Of a stretch of DNA of 64,000 nt, positions 1-8,070 are shown in pieces. The notes beneath the pieces are model-generated. The model ran no database searches. It was not told where the DNA came from and worked only from the letters and a program-made list of their open reading frames with translations. The stretch is from contig NZ_JAFBCR010000001.1 in the NCBI RefSeq assembly GCF_016907795.1, positions 744,001-808,000 on the forward strand. The letters are read 5' to 3'. Within the stretch, counting starts at the first letter, position 1, and each line of letters begins with the position of its first letter. The translations under genes were made by a program, and so were the position numbers. The DNA is from Kocuria palustris (GTDB taxonomy: Bacteria > Actinomycetota > Actinomycetes > Actinomycetales > Micrococcaceae).

Positions 1-851
1 CCCTGGCCCACGATCTCCACGCCGACGTCGCTGCGATCCGCGATGCTCGCCACGGCACGCAGCAGGACGTCGATGTGCTTCTCCGGGTCCAGCCGCCCGA
101 CGAACAGGACGGTCGGGCGGTCCCGCCGAGGCAGGACCTCCCCGGGCTTGAGGTCGTACTGAGCGGCGTCGATCCCGTTGGACAGCGCATGCATGGGGAA
201 GTCGAAGCCGTTGGCTCGCATGGACTCCACCGCCAGCGGGGTGGGTGCCGTGACGACGTCGCAGCGGCGGAACACCGAGGCCATATCCCGCCACGAGAAC
301 CTGCGGTACAGGCGTCGGAGCGGGTCCGGCAGCGGGAGGTACTGCTCGATGTTCTGCGGGATGAAGTGATTGGTGCCGATCAGGCGGATGCCGCGCGACT
401 GAGCCTCCTTGGCGAAGTACCTGCCCAGGATGTAGTGGCACTCGATATGCACCACGTCAGGGCGCAGCTCGTCCATCAGCCGGGAGATCTCGCCCCGCAC
501 CTCCCACGGGAAGCACAGGTGGAACGTGTCGTAGGTGAAGGCGGTGTGCGAGCGGAAGCGGTGCTCGGTGACCGCGCCGTCCATCCGGGTCATGGTCCGT
601 CCCCTGCTGGGGCGCGGTGCGGCGATGTGGACGTCGTGGCCCCTGCCCGCCATGGCCTGCGCCAGGCGGTGGGAGAACTGCGACGAGCCGTTGATGTCCG
701 GCGGGTAGGTCTCCGCCACCACCAGGACCCGAAGGCGCCCGTCGACAGGCTCCGGCACGCCGTCCAGCGGGAGCTCCGGGAGCATGTAGTCATCCCGGAT
801 CACCCCGCGGGGGTCCTGGGGCGGCTGCGGATCTGCCGGGGAAGGGCTCAC
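1..851 (-). CDS. Glycosyltransferase family 4 (GT-B), 3' end beyond the window
   Basis: About 283 residues are visible; the gene runs off the left edge without a stop. After a proline-rich N-terminus the first Rossmann domain opens with RVLVVAETYPPDINGSSQF, typical of GT4 sugar transferases. The second domain begins with the linker-strand signature VLFVGRLDPEKHIDVLLRA near residue 255. The start is a GTG whose last bases overlap the TGA of the upstream transporter gene (GTGA overlap), so the two are translationally coupled. The family moves a nucleotide-activated sugar to a lipid or glycan acceptor at the inner membrane face. The acceptor cannot be told from sequence; mannosyl-lipid or cell-wall glycan synthesis is an inference. 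Confidence 0.87.
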   Translation of the reverse strand, partial: MSPSPADPQPPQDPRGVIRDDYMLPELPLDGVPEPVDGRLRVLVVAETYPPDINGSSQFSHRLAQAMAGRGHDVHIAAPRPSRGRTMTRMDGAVTEHRFRSHTAFTYDTFHLCFPWEVRGEISRLMDELRPDVVHIECHYILGRYFAKEAQSRGIRLIGTNHFIPQNIEQYLPLPDPLRRLYRRFSWRDMASVFRRCDVVTAPTPLAVESMRANGFDFPMHALSNGIDAAQYDLKPGEVLPRRDRPTVLFVGRLDPEKHIDVLLRAVASIADRSDVGVEIVGQ

Positions 852-1768
852 GGAGAATCGACTCCCGAAGGGTTGAGGGTCAGGGCGGGGTCCGCGGGCC
901 GTCGGGCCAGGACCTCGGGGTGGAACTGGGACATGACGAAGACGCCGCTGATCGAGGCTGCGGCGCACACCATCAGCAGCACCGCGGGACCGGGACCGAA
1001 GTCGGGCCCGGCCTCGCCGAGCATCGACAGGCCGATCAGCACGCCCACCATGGGGTCGACGACCGTCAGTCCGGCCATCACGAGCTCCGGCGGTCCACTG
1101 GCGTAGGCGGACTGCACGAGCCAGCCTCCCACAGCGGCGGCCACCAGCAGGCCTGCGACGTTCACCGGGTCGATGCTCTGCCACCACGGGCCGTCGCCGA
1201 TGCGCAGCTGCGCGGTGATGATCTTCATCTCCAGAGCCACGAAGCCGTAGAGCGTGCCGGCCGAGACGAGCAGCATCAGCGCGCGCCCTCTGTGCCGCAG
1301 GAGGAGCAGGGCCAGCGCGACGACGAGCAGCACCACCGCCAGGATCACCGTCACGGCGGTGCCGGCGCGGTGAGTGATGCGAAGGGCCGGATCCGTGAAG
1401 CGGACGGCGCTGAGCACGAACAGCGCCGCTCCCCCGGCGCACAGACCGAGCGCGCGCCAGGTCGCGGCATTGATCGACAGGCCCGCGTGACGGCAGTGCA
1501 GCAGGGTGACCAGGGCCAGGCCCAGCACGCCCACGGGCTGGACGACGCTCACCGGAGCCAGGCTCAGCGCGGTCACGTTGAGGGCTGTTCCGAGGCCCAG
1601 GCAGATCAGGCCGGTCGCCCAGCGGGGGCAGCGCAGCAGGCCGAGCATGATCGGAAGCGTGAGCTTCCCATCAGCGGCGCCGGCCACGACCGCGATCGAC
1701 TGCAGATGCGTCCCGAGGGCCATGAAGACCGCCGACAGCACGGCGAGTGCCAGGGCGCACCAGACCAT
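848..1768 (-). CDS. DMT/EamA-like multi-pass membrane transporter
   Basis: 306 residues, almost entirely hydrophobic helices (about 9-10 segments), starting MVWCALALAVLSAVFMALG. This matches the actinobacterial drug/metabolite-transporter-like proteins often found beside GT4 genes. I chose ATG 1768 because GGAGGT lies just upstream; a longer reading to 1906 adds an arginine-rich segment with no ribosome site and no hydrophobic character. The stop overlaps the GTG of the following glycosyltransferase. A role as a flippase or exporter for the glycosyltransferase product is an inference from coupling. NIPA-type Mg transport is a less likely alternative. Confidence 0.75.
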   Translation of the reverse strand: MVWCALALAVLSAVFMALGTHLQSIAVVAGAADGKLTLPIMLGLLRCPRWATGLICLGLGTALNVTALSLAPVSVVQPVGVLGLALVTLLHCRHAGLSINAATWRALGLCAGGAALFVLSAVRFTDPALRITHRAGTAVTVILAVVLLVVALALLLLRHRGRALMLLVSAGTLYGFVALEMKIITAQLRIGDGPWWQSIDPVNVAGLLVAAAVGGWLVQSAYASGPPELVMAGLTVVDPMVGVLIGLSMLGEAGPDFGPGPAVLLMVCAAASISGVFVMSQFHPEVLARRPADPALTLNPSGVDSP

Positions 1769-2043
1769 GCGGGGACCTCCAGCCCTCTGCTTGCGGCTTC
1801 CGTGCGACGAGCCGTGAAGGCGCGTCGCAGCCCCGGACCGGTGGGTGCGGGGCGAACACTGCCCGCCAGTGTAGGGACGATGCACGCTGGCGCGTCGGAT
1901 CCGCACCGTTCGCCCAGCCCCGCATGAGCAGACTCACAGTCGGCTCACCGCCGCGTGCGGATCGGCCGCCGCAGCCCGGGCGTCGACCTCGGGCGAGCCC
2001 CTCGAGGCATCCTCGCATGACGTGCCTGACTCAGTCCCGGACA
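1769..2043. other. Intergenic region without a recognised gene
   Basis: The stretch between the DMT-type transporter and the Holin-X terminator should hold the promoter of the transporter/glycosyltransferase pair. Open frames here are arginine/proline-rich and look like GC-rich shadow frames. I see no RNA gene or repeat. Confidence 0.5.
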
Positions 2044-2085
2044 GTCCGAAGGCCCGGCCCCCTTGCGGGAGCCGGGCCTTCGGAC
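2044..2085 (-). terminator. Rho-independent-type hairpin after the Holin-X gene
   Basis: A perfect 15-bp stem (GTCCGAAGGCCCGGC at 2044-2058 with its complement at 2071-2085) and a 12-nt loop lie 35 bp past the stop of the Holin-X gene. There is no clear T-run, as is common in actinobacteria. Confidence 0.8.
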
Positions 2086-2119
2086 GGGGACCTGGCGCCT
2101 TGCGGCGGAAGGAGCCGGA

Positions 2120-2908
2120 TCAGCGGCGGATGAGCCGGATCAGCAGGACCAGGAACGCAGTGCCGGCTGCGGCGGCGACGCCCATCGGCGCCGCACGGCC
2201 GCCGAGGGCCTCCTCCTTGGCCGCCTTCTTGAGGTCGACGCCCGAGGCGGAGCTGCGGGTGCGGTCCACGAAGCCCTTGGTGGTGGACTGGACCTTGTTC
2301 TTGCGGCCCTCGACGTCGTCGCGCAGCTCCTTGAGCCGGTCGCGACGGACCTTCAGGCGCTGACGCAGCTGAGCCTCGGTGGGCGCGGGCGGCGCGGTGG
2401 CGGCCTCGTCGGCCTTCTTGCGCTTCTCCTCGGCCTTGCGCTCCTTGGCCTCGGCCTCCTCGCGGCGCACACGGGCCTCGGTGTAGGCCGAGCCCTCCTT
2501 GACGACGCCGAGGTCGTACTTCAGGCCGCGGATGGTCTGGACCGGGGTGATCGGCATGGCCTTCTTGATCTGCAGGAAGCCGATCAGGCCCAGGATCGCG
2601 AGGACCACCAGGAAGAAGGCGGCCACGATCAGCGCCGAGAGCCACAGGGGCATGACGGTCGCCAGGCCGGCGATCGCGGCGGCGACCAGCGCGATGACGA
2701 GCAGAGCACCGAAGGCCAGCGCGGCGCCGAGCAGCGCGGCACCCTTGCCGAGGCTGACGCCCTTGTCCTTGAGCTCGAGCTTGAGAAGTGCCAGCTCATC
2801 CTGGAGCTGACGGGGAAGAAGCTTGCCGAAGACCTTCACGACATCCGCTATGGGTGCCGAACCCGTCTCGGCCGAACGGCCCTGATCAGAGCCCGCCGCG
2901 TGGGACAT
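2120..2908 (-). CDS. Actinobacterial Holin-X (phage-holin-superfamily) membrane protein
   Basis: 262 residues. An amphipathic region (VFGKLLPRQLQDELALLKLELKDKG) is followed by two long hydrophobic hairpin segments at about residues 55-115, then a charged coiled-coil-like stretch rich in E, K and R (about 140-215). A short C-terminal hydrophobic helix ends in LIRLIRR. This is the Actinobacterial Holin-X (PF07332) layout with a long cytoplasmic tail. The name reflects fold similarity to phage holins; it is a chromosomal housekeeping-type gene of unknown role, not evidence of a prophage. It is transcribed divergently from the Rpf gene across a 470-bp gap. Confidence 0.8.
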   Translation of the reverse strand: MSHAAGSDQGRSAETGSAPIADVVKVFGKLLPRQLQDELALLKLELKDKGVSLGKGAALLGAALAFGALLVIALVAAAIAGLATVMPLWLSALIVAAFFLVVLAILGLIGFLQIKKAMPITPVQTIRGLKYDLGVVKEGSAYTEARVRREEAEAKERKAEEKRKKADEAATAPPAPTEAQLRQRLKVRRDRLKELRDDVEGRKNKVQSTTKGFVDRTRSSASGVDLKKAAKEEALGGRAAPMGVAAAAGTAFLVLLIRLIRR

Positions 2909-3158
2909 TCCCGCCTCCGTGGGGGTATCGATGGTTCATGGGCAGTGGCCACTCGGACACCGCAGTGCGCCAACAAAGTATCACCGCTGACAAGCCGATC
3001 CGGTGCGCCGCGCGCGAGACCCGCCCAAGCGGCAGATCCACAGTGACGAACGCCCCGCATTTTGGTACATGCAAAGTGATATACACTTGCGACCAGGCGA
3101 TTCGCGTCCGCAGCCAGGGAAAATCACCCCAAATTAACGCTGCGGTCACCGAGCCGTC

Positions 3159-3187
3159 TTGCCCCTCCCCGGAGCCCACCCTAGAGT
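3159..3187 (+). promoter_or_regulatory. Candidate sigma-70-type promoter for the Rpf-SLH-NlpC gene
   Basis: TTGCCC at 3159-3164 and TAGAGT at 3182-3187 are separated by 17 bp. If used, transcription starts near 3194 and leaves a leader of about 190 nt before the ATG at 3383. Upstream, an imperfect palindrome GCAAAGTG-ATATA-CACTTGC at 3071-3090 could be an operator. The assignment is by eye only. Confidence 0.45.
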
Positions 3188-3251
3188 CATCCGCGTTACT
3201 CAACCGTGATCTTCAGTCGCCCGCGACGCTGAGCATCGGACGAGGTGACAC

Positions 3252-3295
3252 GGAACCTGTCAGCACCACAGCGATCTGGCCCGCCGGCAGGTTCC
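3252..3295 (+). promoter_or_regulatory. Hairpin in the 5' leader of the Rpf-SLH-NlpC gene
   Basis: GGAACCTG (3252-3259) pairs perfectly with CAGGTTCC (3288-3295) inside the predicted leader of the cell-wall enzyme gene. I could not match the leader to the c-di-AMP (ydaO) riboswitch that precedes many actinobacterial rpf genes, so it is reported only as a structured leader element. Confidence 0.35.
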
Positions 3296-3382
3296 CGACC
3301 GCTTCCCCACGGTCCTCGGACCAGGTCATAAGAGCCCCGGCTCGGATACCGATGCCCCCCCTTCAGGAAGTTGCAGCACCAC

Positions 3383-4867
3383 ATGAGATCTCCCCGCGCC
3401 CTCAGCGTCGCAGTCACCGGCGGCACCCTCGCAACCCTCGGCGCGGTTCCCGCGCAGGCCGCTCCCGAATCCGACTGGGACAAGCTCGCGCAGTGCGAGT
3501 CGAGCGGCAACTGGGCCATCGACTCGGGCAACGGCTTCTACGGCGGCCTGCAGTTCACCCAGTCGACCTGGTCCTCGTTCGGCGGCACGGGCCAGCCGCA
3601 GGACGCCAGCCGCGAGCAGCAGATCGCCGTGGCCGAGAACGTCCTGGCAGGGCAGGGCTGGGGCGCCTGGCCCGCCTGCTCCTCCCGTCTGGGCCTGAGC
3701 AGCGCAGCCGAGCCCGTCGCCAACCCGATGGCGGCCGGCCCCGCCTCGACCTCCTCGTCCTCGGCCGAGGCCGCGACCGACTCCGCAGCCGCCGGCACGG
3801 CGGTCTCCACGCAGTCCGTGGGCCCCCGCCCCACCGGTCCCATCGACTTCCGCGACGTCACCGACGCCTACTGGGCCTCCGCCGACATCGACTGGGCGTC
3901 CTCGACCAGAGTCATCGTCGGCCACCACGACGGCACCTACCGCCCCGACGCCGATGTCACCCGCGCCGACTTCCTGACCATGCTCTACCGGCTCGCCGGT
4001 CAGCCCGAGGCCGATCTCAGCGTCCTCGAGGGCTACGCCGACAGCTCCGACCACCACCAGAAGCGTGCACTGGCCTGGGCCGTCGAGGAGGGCCTGATCA
4101 ACGGCTGGGGCGACGGCACCCTGCGTCCGGACGCCCCGGTGGACTCCACCGCCCTGGGCCTGATCCTGCACCGCACGGCCGGCGCACCGGCCCACACCGC
4201 CCCGGAGACCAGCCGCTTCCAGGACGTCTCCGCCTCGCAGGCCGGATACACCGAGCTGGACTGGCTGCACGAGGAGGACGTCCTGCCGGACACCGACGGC
4301 CGACTGGGCGTCGGGGACGGCATCACCCGCGCAGAGGCCGTCTCCGTGCTCAACGCGGCGGTCGCCGCCGGTGTCGTCGCCGACGACACGGAGCAGACTC
4401 CCTGGGGCTCCGCCGGTGCAGCTTCGGGCTCCGGCTACGAGACCTCGGCCCAGGCCCAGGCTCAGGCGGCCTCGAACGACGACACCATGGCCGTCGACGT
4501 GCAGTCGATCACCGACGGTGCCTCGAGCGCCGACGGCAAGGCCATCGTCGAGACCGCCATGCGCGGTCTGGGCGGCAACTACGTCTGGGGCGGCACCGCG
4601 TACAAGAACTGGGACTGCTCCGGCTTCACGCAATGGGTGTACGCCCAGAACGGGGTCTCCATCCCCCGCGTGACCTGGCAGCAGTTCGGCGCCGCGCAGA
4701 AGACCTCGACCCCGCAGGTCGGCGACCTGGTCTCCCAGAACAACGGCTCCCACGTGGGCATCTACCTGGGCGACGGTCTCATGATCTCGGCCCTGAACCC
4801 GGGCCAGGGCACCCTGGTCCACCCGGTGAACGCCATGAAGGTGGACGGCTTCTACACCTTCCTCTGA
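3383..4867 (+). CDS. Secreted Rpf-transglycosylase / SLH / NlpC-P60 cell-wall enzyme
   Basis: 494 residues. A signal peptide (residues 1-27, ending AQAA) precedes a resuscitation-promoting-factor domain (about 28-105) with the lysozyme-like motif CESSGNW; the catalytic glutamate is Glu39. After an A/S/T-rich linker, about 155-329 hold three S-layer-homology-like repeats (DFRDVTDAYWASADIDWA, then GTYRPDADVTRADFLTMLYRLAG). The C-terminal NlpC/P60 peptidase domain (about 385-494) has catalytic Cys412 in WDCSGF and His457 in GSHVGIYLG. Rpf cuts glycan strands and NlpC/P60 cuts stem peptides, so one exported protein can cut both parts of peptidoglycan while SLH repeats anchor it. An in-frame TTG at 3371 lies directly against the AGGAAG site, so ATG 3383 is preferred. 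A hairpin terminator follows. Confidence 0.92.
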   Translation: MRSPRALSVAVTGGTLATLGAVPAQAAPESDWDKLAQCESSGNWAIDSGNGFYGGLQFTQSTWSSFGGTGQPQDASREQQIAVAENVLAGQGWGAWPACSSRLGLSSAAEPVANPMAAGPASTSSSSAEAATDSAAAGTAVSTQSVGPRPTGPIDFRDVTDAYWASADIDWASSTRVIVGHHDGTYRPDADVTRADFLTMLYRLAGQPEADLSVLEGYADSSDHHQKRALAWAVEEGLINGWGDGTLRPDAPVDSTALGLILHRTAGAPAHTAPETSRFQDVSASQAGYTELDWLHEEDVLPDTDGRLGVGDGITRAEAVSVLNAAVAAGVVADDTEQTPWGSAGAASGSGYETSAQAQAQAASNDDTMAVDVQSITDGASSADGKAIVETAMRGLGGNYVWGGTAYKNWDCSGFTQWVYAQNGVSIPRVTWQQFGAAQKTSTPQVGDLVSQNNGSHVGIYLGDGLMISALNPGQGTLVHPVNAMKVDGFYTFL

Positions 4868-4877
4868 CCCGCCTGCT

Positions 4878-4924
4878 CGAAGGGCCCGGCCTCTCGCTGA
4901 ACTGGTGAGGGACCGGGCCCTTCG
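4878..4924 (+). terminator. Hairpin terminator after the Rpf-SLH-NlpC gene
   Basis: CGAAGGGCCCGG (4878-4889) pairs perfectly with CCGGGCCCTTCG (4913-4924), 11 bp past the stop codon. Confidence 0.8.
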
Positions 4925-5087
4925 TCCTGTGCGGAGGACTCCCTCCGCACTTGCCCTCCGTCCAGACGGCTCGCGATCCGCCCGACGACTCCCCCGCCAT
5001 GAGCGTCGGCGCACGCGCAGGGGCCCTCGGGGACGTATTCTGTGCAGGACACTCGCAGCACCCCCTAGACCCGCAGGAACGCCCACC

Positions 5088-5591
5088 GTGCCTCAGCCCC
5101 AAGACCACGCCGGTTCGACCGACGATCAGCCTCGCGTCCCCTGGGCGCGCCGCAGCGCCGCAGCGCTCGGCTGGGTGATCGGCTTCGCCGTCGCCATCGG
5201 ACTGGTGGTCGCGGCCGTCATGATCCCCACGGCGTTCGTGGTCAGCACCGCCTCGGCTGACGACGGCGCCTCGGACGATGCGTCGGCCATGACCGAGGAG
5301 ACCGAGCTGCCGGACGAGGCCATGCAGAAGGTCACGCTTGAGGCCGCCGCCAGCTCCGGCGGGTCGGTCGAGTGGGAGGTCGACGGCCAGGTCGAGACCG
5401 AGGAATTCAGCGACAGCTGGTCCAAGGAGATCGAGATCCCGTCGGGCAGCTGGCCCCGCCTGGTGGTCACGGGCGACACGAAGGACAGCGACCTGTCCCT
5501 CGAGTGCTCGATCAAGCTCGACGACGAGGTCGTGTTCGAGCGCAAGGGCACCGATTCCTCGAAGACCGCGTCCTGCAGCGTCTTCGTCTGA
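5088..5591 (+). CDS. MmpS-like membrane-anchored protein
   Basis: 167 residues. A short cytoplasmic N-terminus, one transmembrane helix (about 27-52, AALGWVIGFAVAIGLVVAAVMI), then an acidic linker and an exported beta-rich domain. That domain contains SGGSVEWEVDG and a cysteine pair near the end (LECSIKLDDEVV and TASCSVFV), the shape of MmpS accessory proteins, which partner MmpL exporters in mycobacteria. No MmpL gene is nearby. I chose GTG 5088, with AGGA about 9 nt upstream; the longer reading upstream is arginine-rich and overlaps the terminator. It ends 12 bp from the convergent aminotransferase gene. Confidence 0.7.
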   Translation: MPQPQDHAGSTDDQPRVPWARRSAAALGWVIGFAVAIGLVVAAVMIPTAFVVSTASADDGASDDASAMTEETELPDEAMQKVTLEAAASSGGSVEWEVDGQVETEEFSDSWSKEIEIPSGSWPRLVVTGDTKDSDLSLECSIKLDDEVVFERKGTDSSKTASCSVFV

Positions 5592-5603
5592 TCACTCCCG
5601 GCA

Positions 5604-6494
5604 TCAGTCCTGCGGGCGGCCCAGCCCCCGCTCCAGCGCCGCGGTGACCTCGCGGTCCACCGGCACCGGGCGGCCGTCGAGCTCGATCACCGGCACCGCG
5701 CGCCGCCCGCTCGACAGCAGCCACAGGGCATCGCAGTCCGAGAGCTCGGCAGCCGGAAGCGCACGAGACTCCAGCGGCATCCCCAGCTCCGACAGAACCG
5801 CGGCAGCGCGGGTCACCGTGGTGCCCTGCAGGATCCCGTGCTCCTGCGGCGGCGTGATCATCCGCCGCCCTCGACGCACCAGCACGGAGGCCGTGGTGGC
5901 CTCGAGCACGAAGCCGTCGGTGCTCACGAACACGGCATCATCCGCCCCGCGGCGCCGCGCCTCCCGAGCTGCCGCCGCGTGGATCGCATAGGACAGCGTC
6001 TTCACGCCGGTGAGCAGCCAGGGGGCCTCTCGTCCAGCATCCGAGCGCATGCCGCGATCGAGCAGGACCACTCGCACTCCGTCGCGGCGCTGGTCGGACA
6101 GATCCGCAGCAGGGGCGGCAGTGACCCAGGCCGTGGGCTCGGAGGCGCCCTCCGGGCCGCGGGTCACCACGATCCGCACGGTCGTCTCCCCCGCTCCGGC
6201 CGTTTCGAGGGCGCGGCGTACGCCTGCCTCCACGACGGCGCCCGAGATCTCCGGCAGCTCCAGGCGGTCGGCAGAGCGGGCCAGTCGCTGCAGATGCGCC
6301 GGCAGATCCACGGGGTCTGCGTCGTAGGCCGTGAGGGATTCGAACACGCCGTCGCCGCGGGAGACGCCGCGGTCCTCGACCCGCAGGGCCGGTGCCTCAG
6401 CGGGCAGCGGATGGAGGCACTCGCTCACGGGACGCCCTGCCGCCGCGCGGGCGCTCACGGGGTGCAGGACGACCAGCGCCTCGATCGGGCTCAT
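5604..6494 (-). CDS. Aminodeoxychorismate lyase-like class IV PLP enzyme
   Basis: 296 residues, normal length for fold-type IV PLP enzymes. Visible landmarks are VEDRGVSRGDGVFESL at about residue 38, the catalytic lysine in LLTGVKTLSYAIHAAA, the substrate-loop region AVFVSTDGFVLEATTASVLV, and the phosphate-binding ILQGTTVTRAA. PabC converts aminodeoxychorismate to 4-aminobenzoate and pyruvate for folate. D-amino-acid or branched-chain aminotransferases share the fold, so the substrate is inferred; no pabA or pabB is adjacent. Confidence 0.75.
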   Translation of the reverse strand: MSPIEALVVLHPVSARAAAGRPVSECLHPLPAEAPALRVEDRGVSRGDGVFESLTAYDADPVDLPAHLQRLARSADRLELPEISGAVVEAGVRRALETAGAGETTVRIVVTRGPEGASEPTAWVTAAPAADLSDQRRDGVRVVLLDRGMRSDAGREAPWLLTGVKTLSYAIHAAAAREARRRGADDAVFVSTDGFVLEATTASVLVRRGRRMITPPQEHGILQGTTVTRAAAVLSELGMPLESRALPAAELSDCDALWLLSSGRRAVPVIELDGRPVPVDREVTAALERGLGRPQD

Positions 6495-6660
6495 GCTCCG
6501 CCTCTCGACTGCGGGACTGACGGGGTGATCCGCCCCACGCTACCGCGCGGCGTCCGAGTCAGGTCGCATACTGGGGAGCCGACGGCGATGTCCGGTCCAC
6601 GGGCCCGAACACCCTGCCGAGCCATCAGATCTCACCGACCGCCTTCTGCGAAGGAGCGCC

Positions 6661-8025
6661 ATGTCCCCGCTGTCCGCCTTCCGCCGCCGCATCCCGGCGC
6701 CCGACGGGATGTCCTGGCCGCACGTCGTGATCATCGGCGGCGGGTTCGCCGGGGCCAATGCCGCGCTCGAGCTGCGGGATGCGCGCGTTCGCGTGACCCT
6801 GATCGATCGCAACATCTACAAGACCTTCCAGCCCCTGCTGTACCAGGTGGCCACCGGCGGCCTGAACCCCGGCGACGTCACCATGGTGCTGCGCGGGCTG
6901 TCACGGAAGGCCCCCAACCTCCGCGTGCGCCAGGGCGACGTGGTGGGCGTGGATCCGCAGCGCCGCATCGTGTCCGTCGAGGACGGCGGTGCGCAGACGC
7001 AGCAGATCTCCTTCGACCACCTGATCATTGCCAACGGCATCTCAGCCAACTACTTCGGCACCACGGGGGCACGACGCCACGCCATGCCCATGTACACCCG
7101 CCAGGACGCCACGGCCATCCGCGATCGGATCTTCGCAGAGCTCGAGCGCTCGACCCGCTCCGATCCCGATGACTTCCTGCACGTCTCGATCGTCGGCGGC
7201 GGAGCCACGGGCGTGGAGGTCGCCGGTGCTCTGGCCGACTTCCGCCGCGACGAGCTGATGACCATGTACCCGGAGCTCGACGAGCGCGTCCTGCAGATCC
7301 GGATCCTGCAGCGCGGCAAGGACATCCTCAAGCAGTTCGAGGACCAGAAGCTGCGCGACTACGCGGCCGACGAGCTGCGCGAGCGCGGCGTGGAGCTCAG
7401 CACCGGCCAGGGGGTCAAGGCCGTCGGCTACGACTTCGTGGTGCTGGCCGATGACACCGTGCTGGAATCGGACATCACGATCTGGGCCGCCGGCACCGGT
7501 CCGGAGAAGCGGGTCTCCGAATGGGGCCTGCCCGTCACGGGCCGCGGTGCGCTCGCCGTCGAGGAGACCCTGCAGGTCAAGGGCCATCCGGGCATCTACG
7601 CCGCAGGAGACATCGCTTCGCTCGACGAGCCCCTGGCCCAGCTCGCACAGCCGGCCATCCAGACCGGCGTCCATGCTGCGCGCATGGTCCGCGCCGAGAT
7701 CGAGGGCCAGCCGCTGCGGCCGTTCCACTACACCAACCTGGGCGAGGCGGCCACGATCGGGCGACGCGCTGCGATCGTGGTCGCCCCCGGCGAGGTCGCG
7801 ATCACCGGCACCGCCGGATGGTTCGCCTGGCTGGGGATCCACGTCATGAAGCTCATGGGCGGACGCAATCGCCGCGCCGTGACCATGAACCTGATCTCCC
7901 TCTACGCCGCACGCAGCCGGCACCAGCCGAATCCGGTCACCGGCAACGTCGATTCCATGCGCGCCGCCAGGGAGTTCACCGAGCACTCGAACAGGCGGAG
8001 GTTCGGGCCGGGACACCTGGGCTGA
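6661..8025 (+). CDS. ndh: Type II NADH:quinone oxidoreductase (NDH-2)
   Basis: 454 residues. The FAD-binding Rossmann motif VVIIGGGFAGANAALEL is near residue 20, a second NADH-binding motif HVSIVGGGATGVEVAGAL near 177, and the FAD-closing motif GIYAAGDIASL near 312. The quinone-site signature AQLAQPAIQTG follows. A C-terminal amphipathic segment fits monotopic membrane attachment. NDH-2 passes electrons from NADH to menaquinone without pumping protons. A GAAGGAG ribosome site lies just before ATG 6661. The gene is apparently monocistronic. Confidence 0.9.
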   Translation: MSPLSAFRRRIPAPDGMSWPHVVIIGGGFAGANAALELRDARVRVTLIDRNIYKTFQPLLYQVATGGLNPGDVTMVLRGLSRKAPNLRVRQGDVVGVDPQRRIVSVEDGGAQTQQISFDHLIIANGISANYFGTTGARRHAMPMYTRQDATAIRDRIFAELERSTRSDPDDFLHVSIVGGGATGVEVAGALADFRRDELMTMYPELDERVLQIRILQRGKDILKQFEDQKLRDYAADELRERGVELSTGQGVKAVGYDFVVLADDTVLESDITIWAAGTGPEKRVSEWGLPVTGRGALAVEETLQVKGHPGIYAAGDIASLDEPLAQLAQPAIQTGVHAARMVRAEIEGQPLRPFHYTNLGEAATIGRRAAIVVAPGEVAITGTAGWFAWLGIHVMKLMGGRNRRAVTMNLISLYAARSRHQPNPVTGNVDSMRAAREFTEHSNRRRFGPGHLG

Positions 8026-8033
8026 GCCCCGGC

Positions 8034-8070
8034 CGGCGGGCCCGTCCGCTCGGACGCTCAGGGCCCGCCG
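8034..8070. terminator. Hairpin between convergent ndh and acetyltransferase genes
   Basis: CGGCGGGCCC (8034-8043) pairs perfectly with GGGCCCGCCG (8061-8070). The right arm lies within the last codons of the acetyltransferase gene, so the hairpin can stop transcription from both sides. Confidence 0.65.

Noticed and set aside
2120-2908. Prophage lysis gene (holin)
   Set aside because: The protein is of the chromosomal Holin-X type and no other phage genes are near.
3188-3382. c-di-AMP (ydaO/yuaA) riboswitch before the Rpf gene
   Set aside because: The GAACCTGTCAGC stretch loosely recalls the ydaO CCGTCAGCTAAC box, but the other conserved boxes (GGGGTNAATC and the first purine-rich segment) are absent.
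2788-4908. Long open frames on both strands overlapping the Rpf-SLH-NlpC gene
   Set aside because: They are low-complexity Arg/Pro or Gly/Val-rich shadows of the real gene; only the signal-peptide-bearing frame shows known domains.
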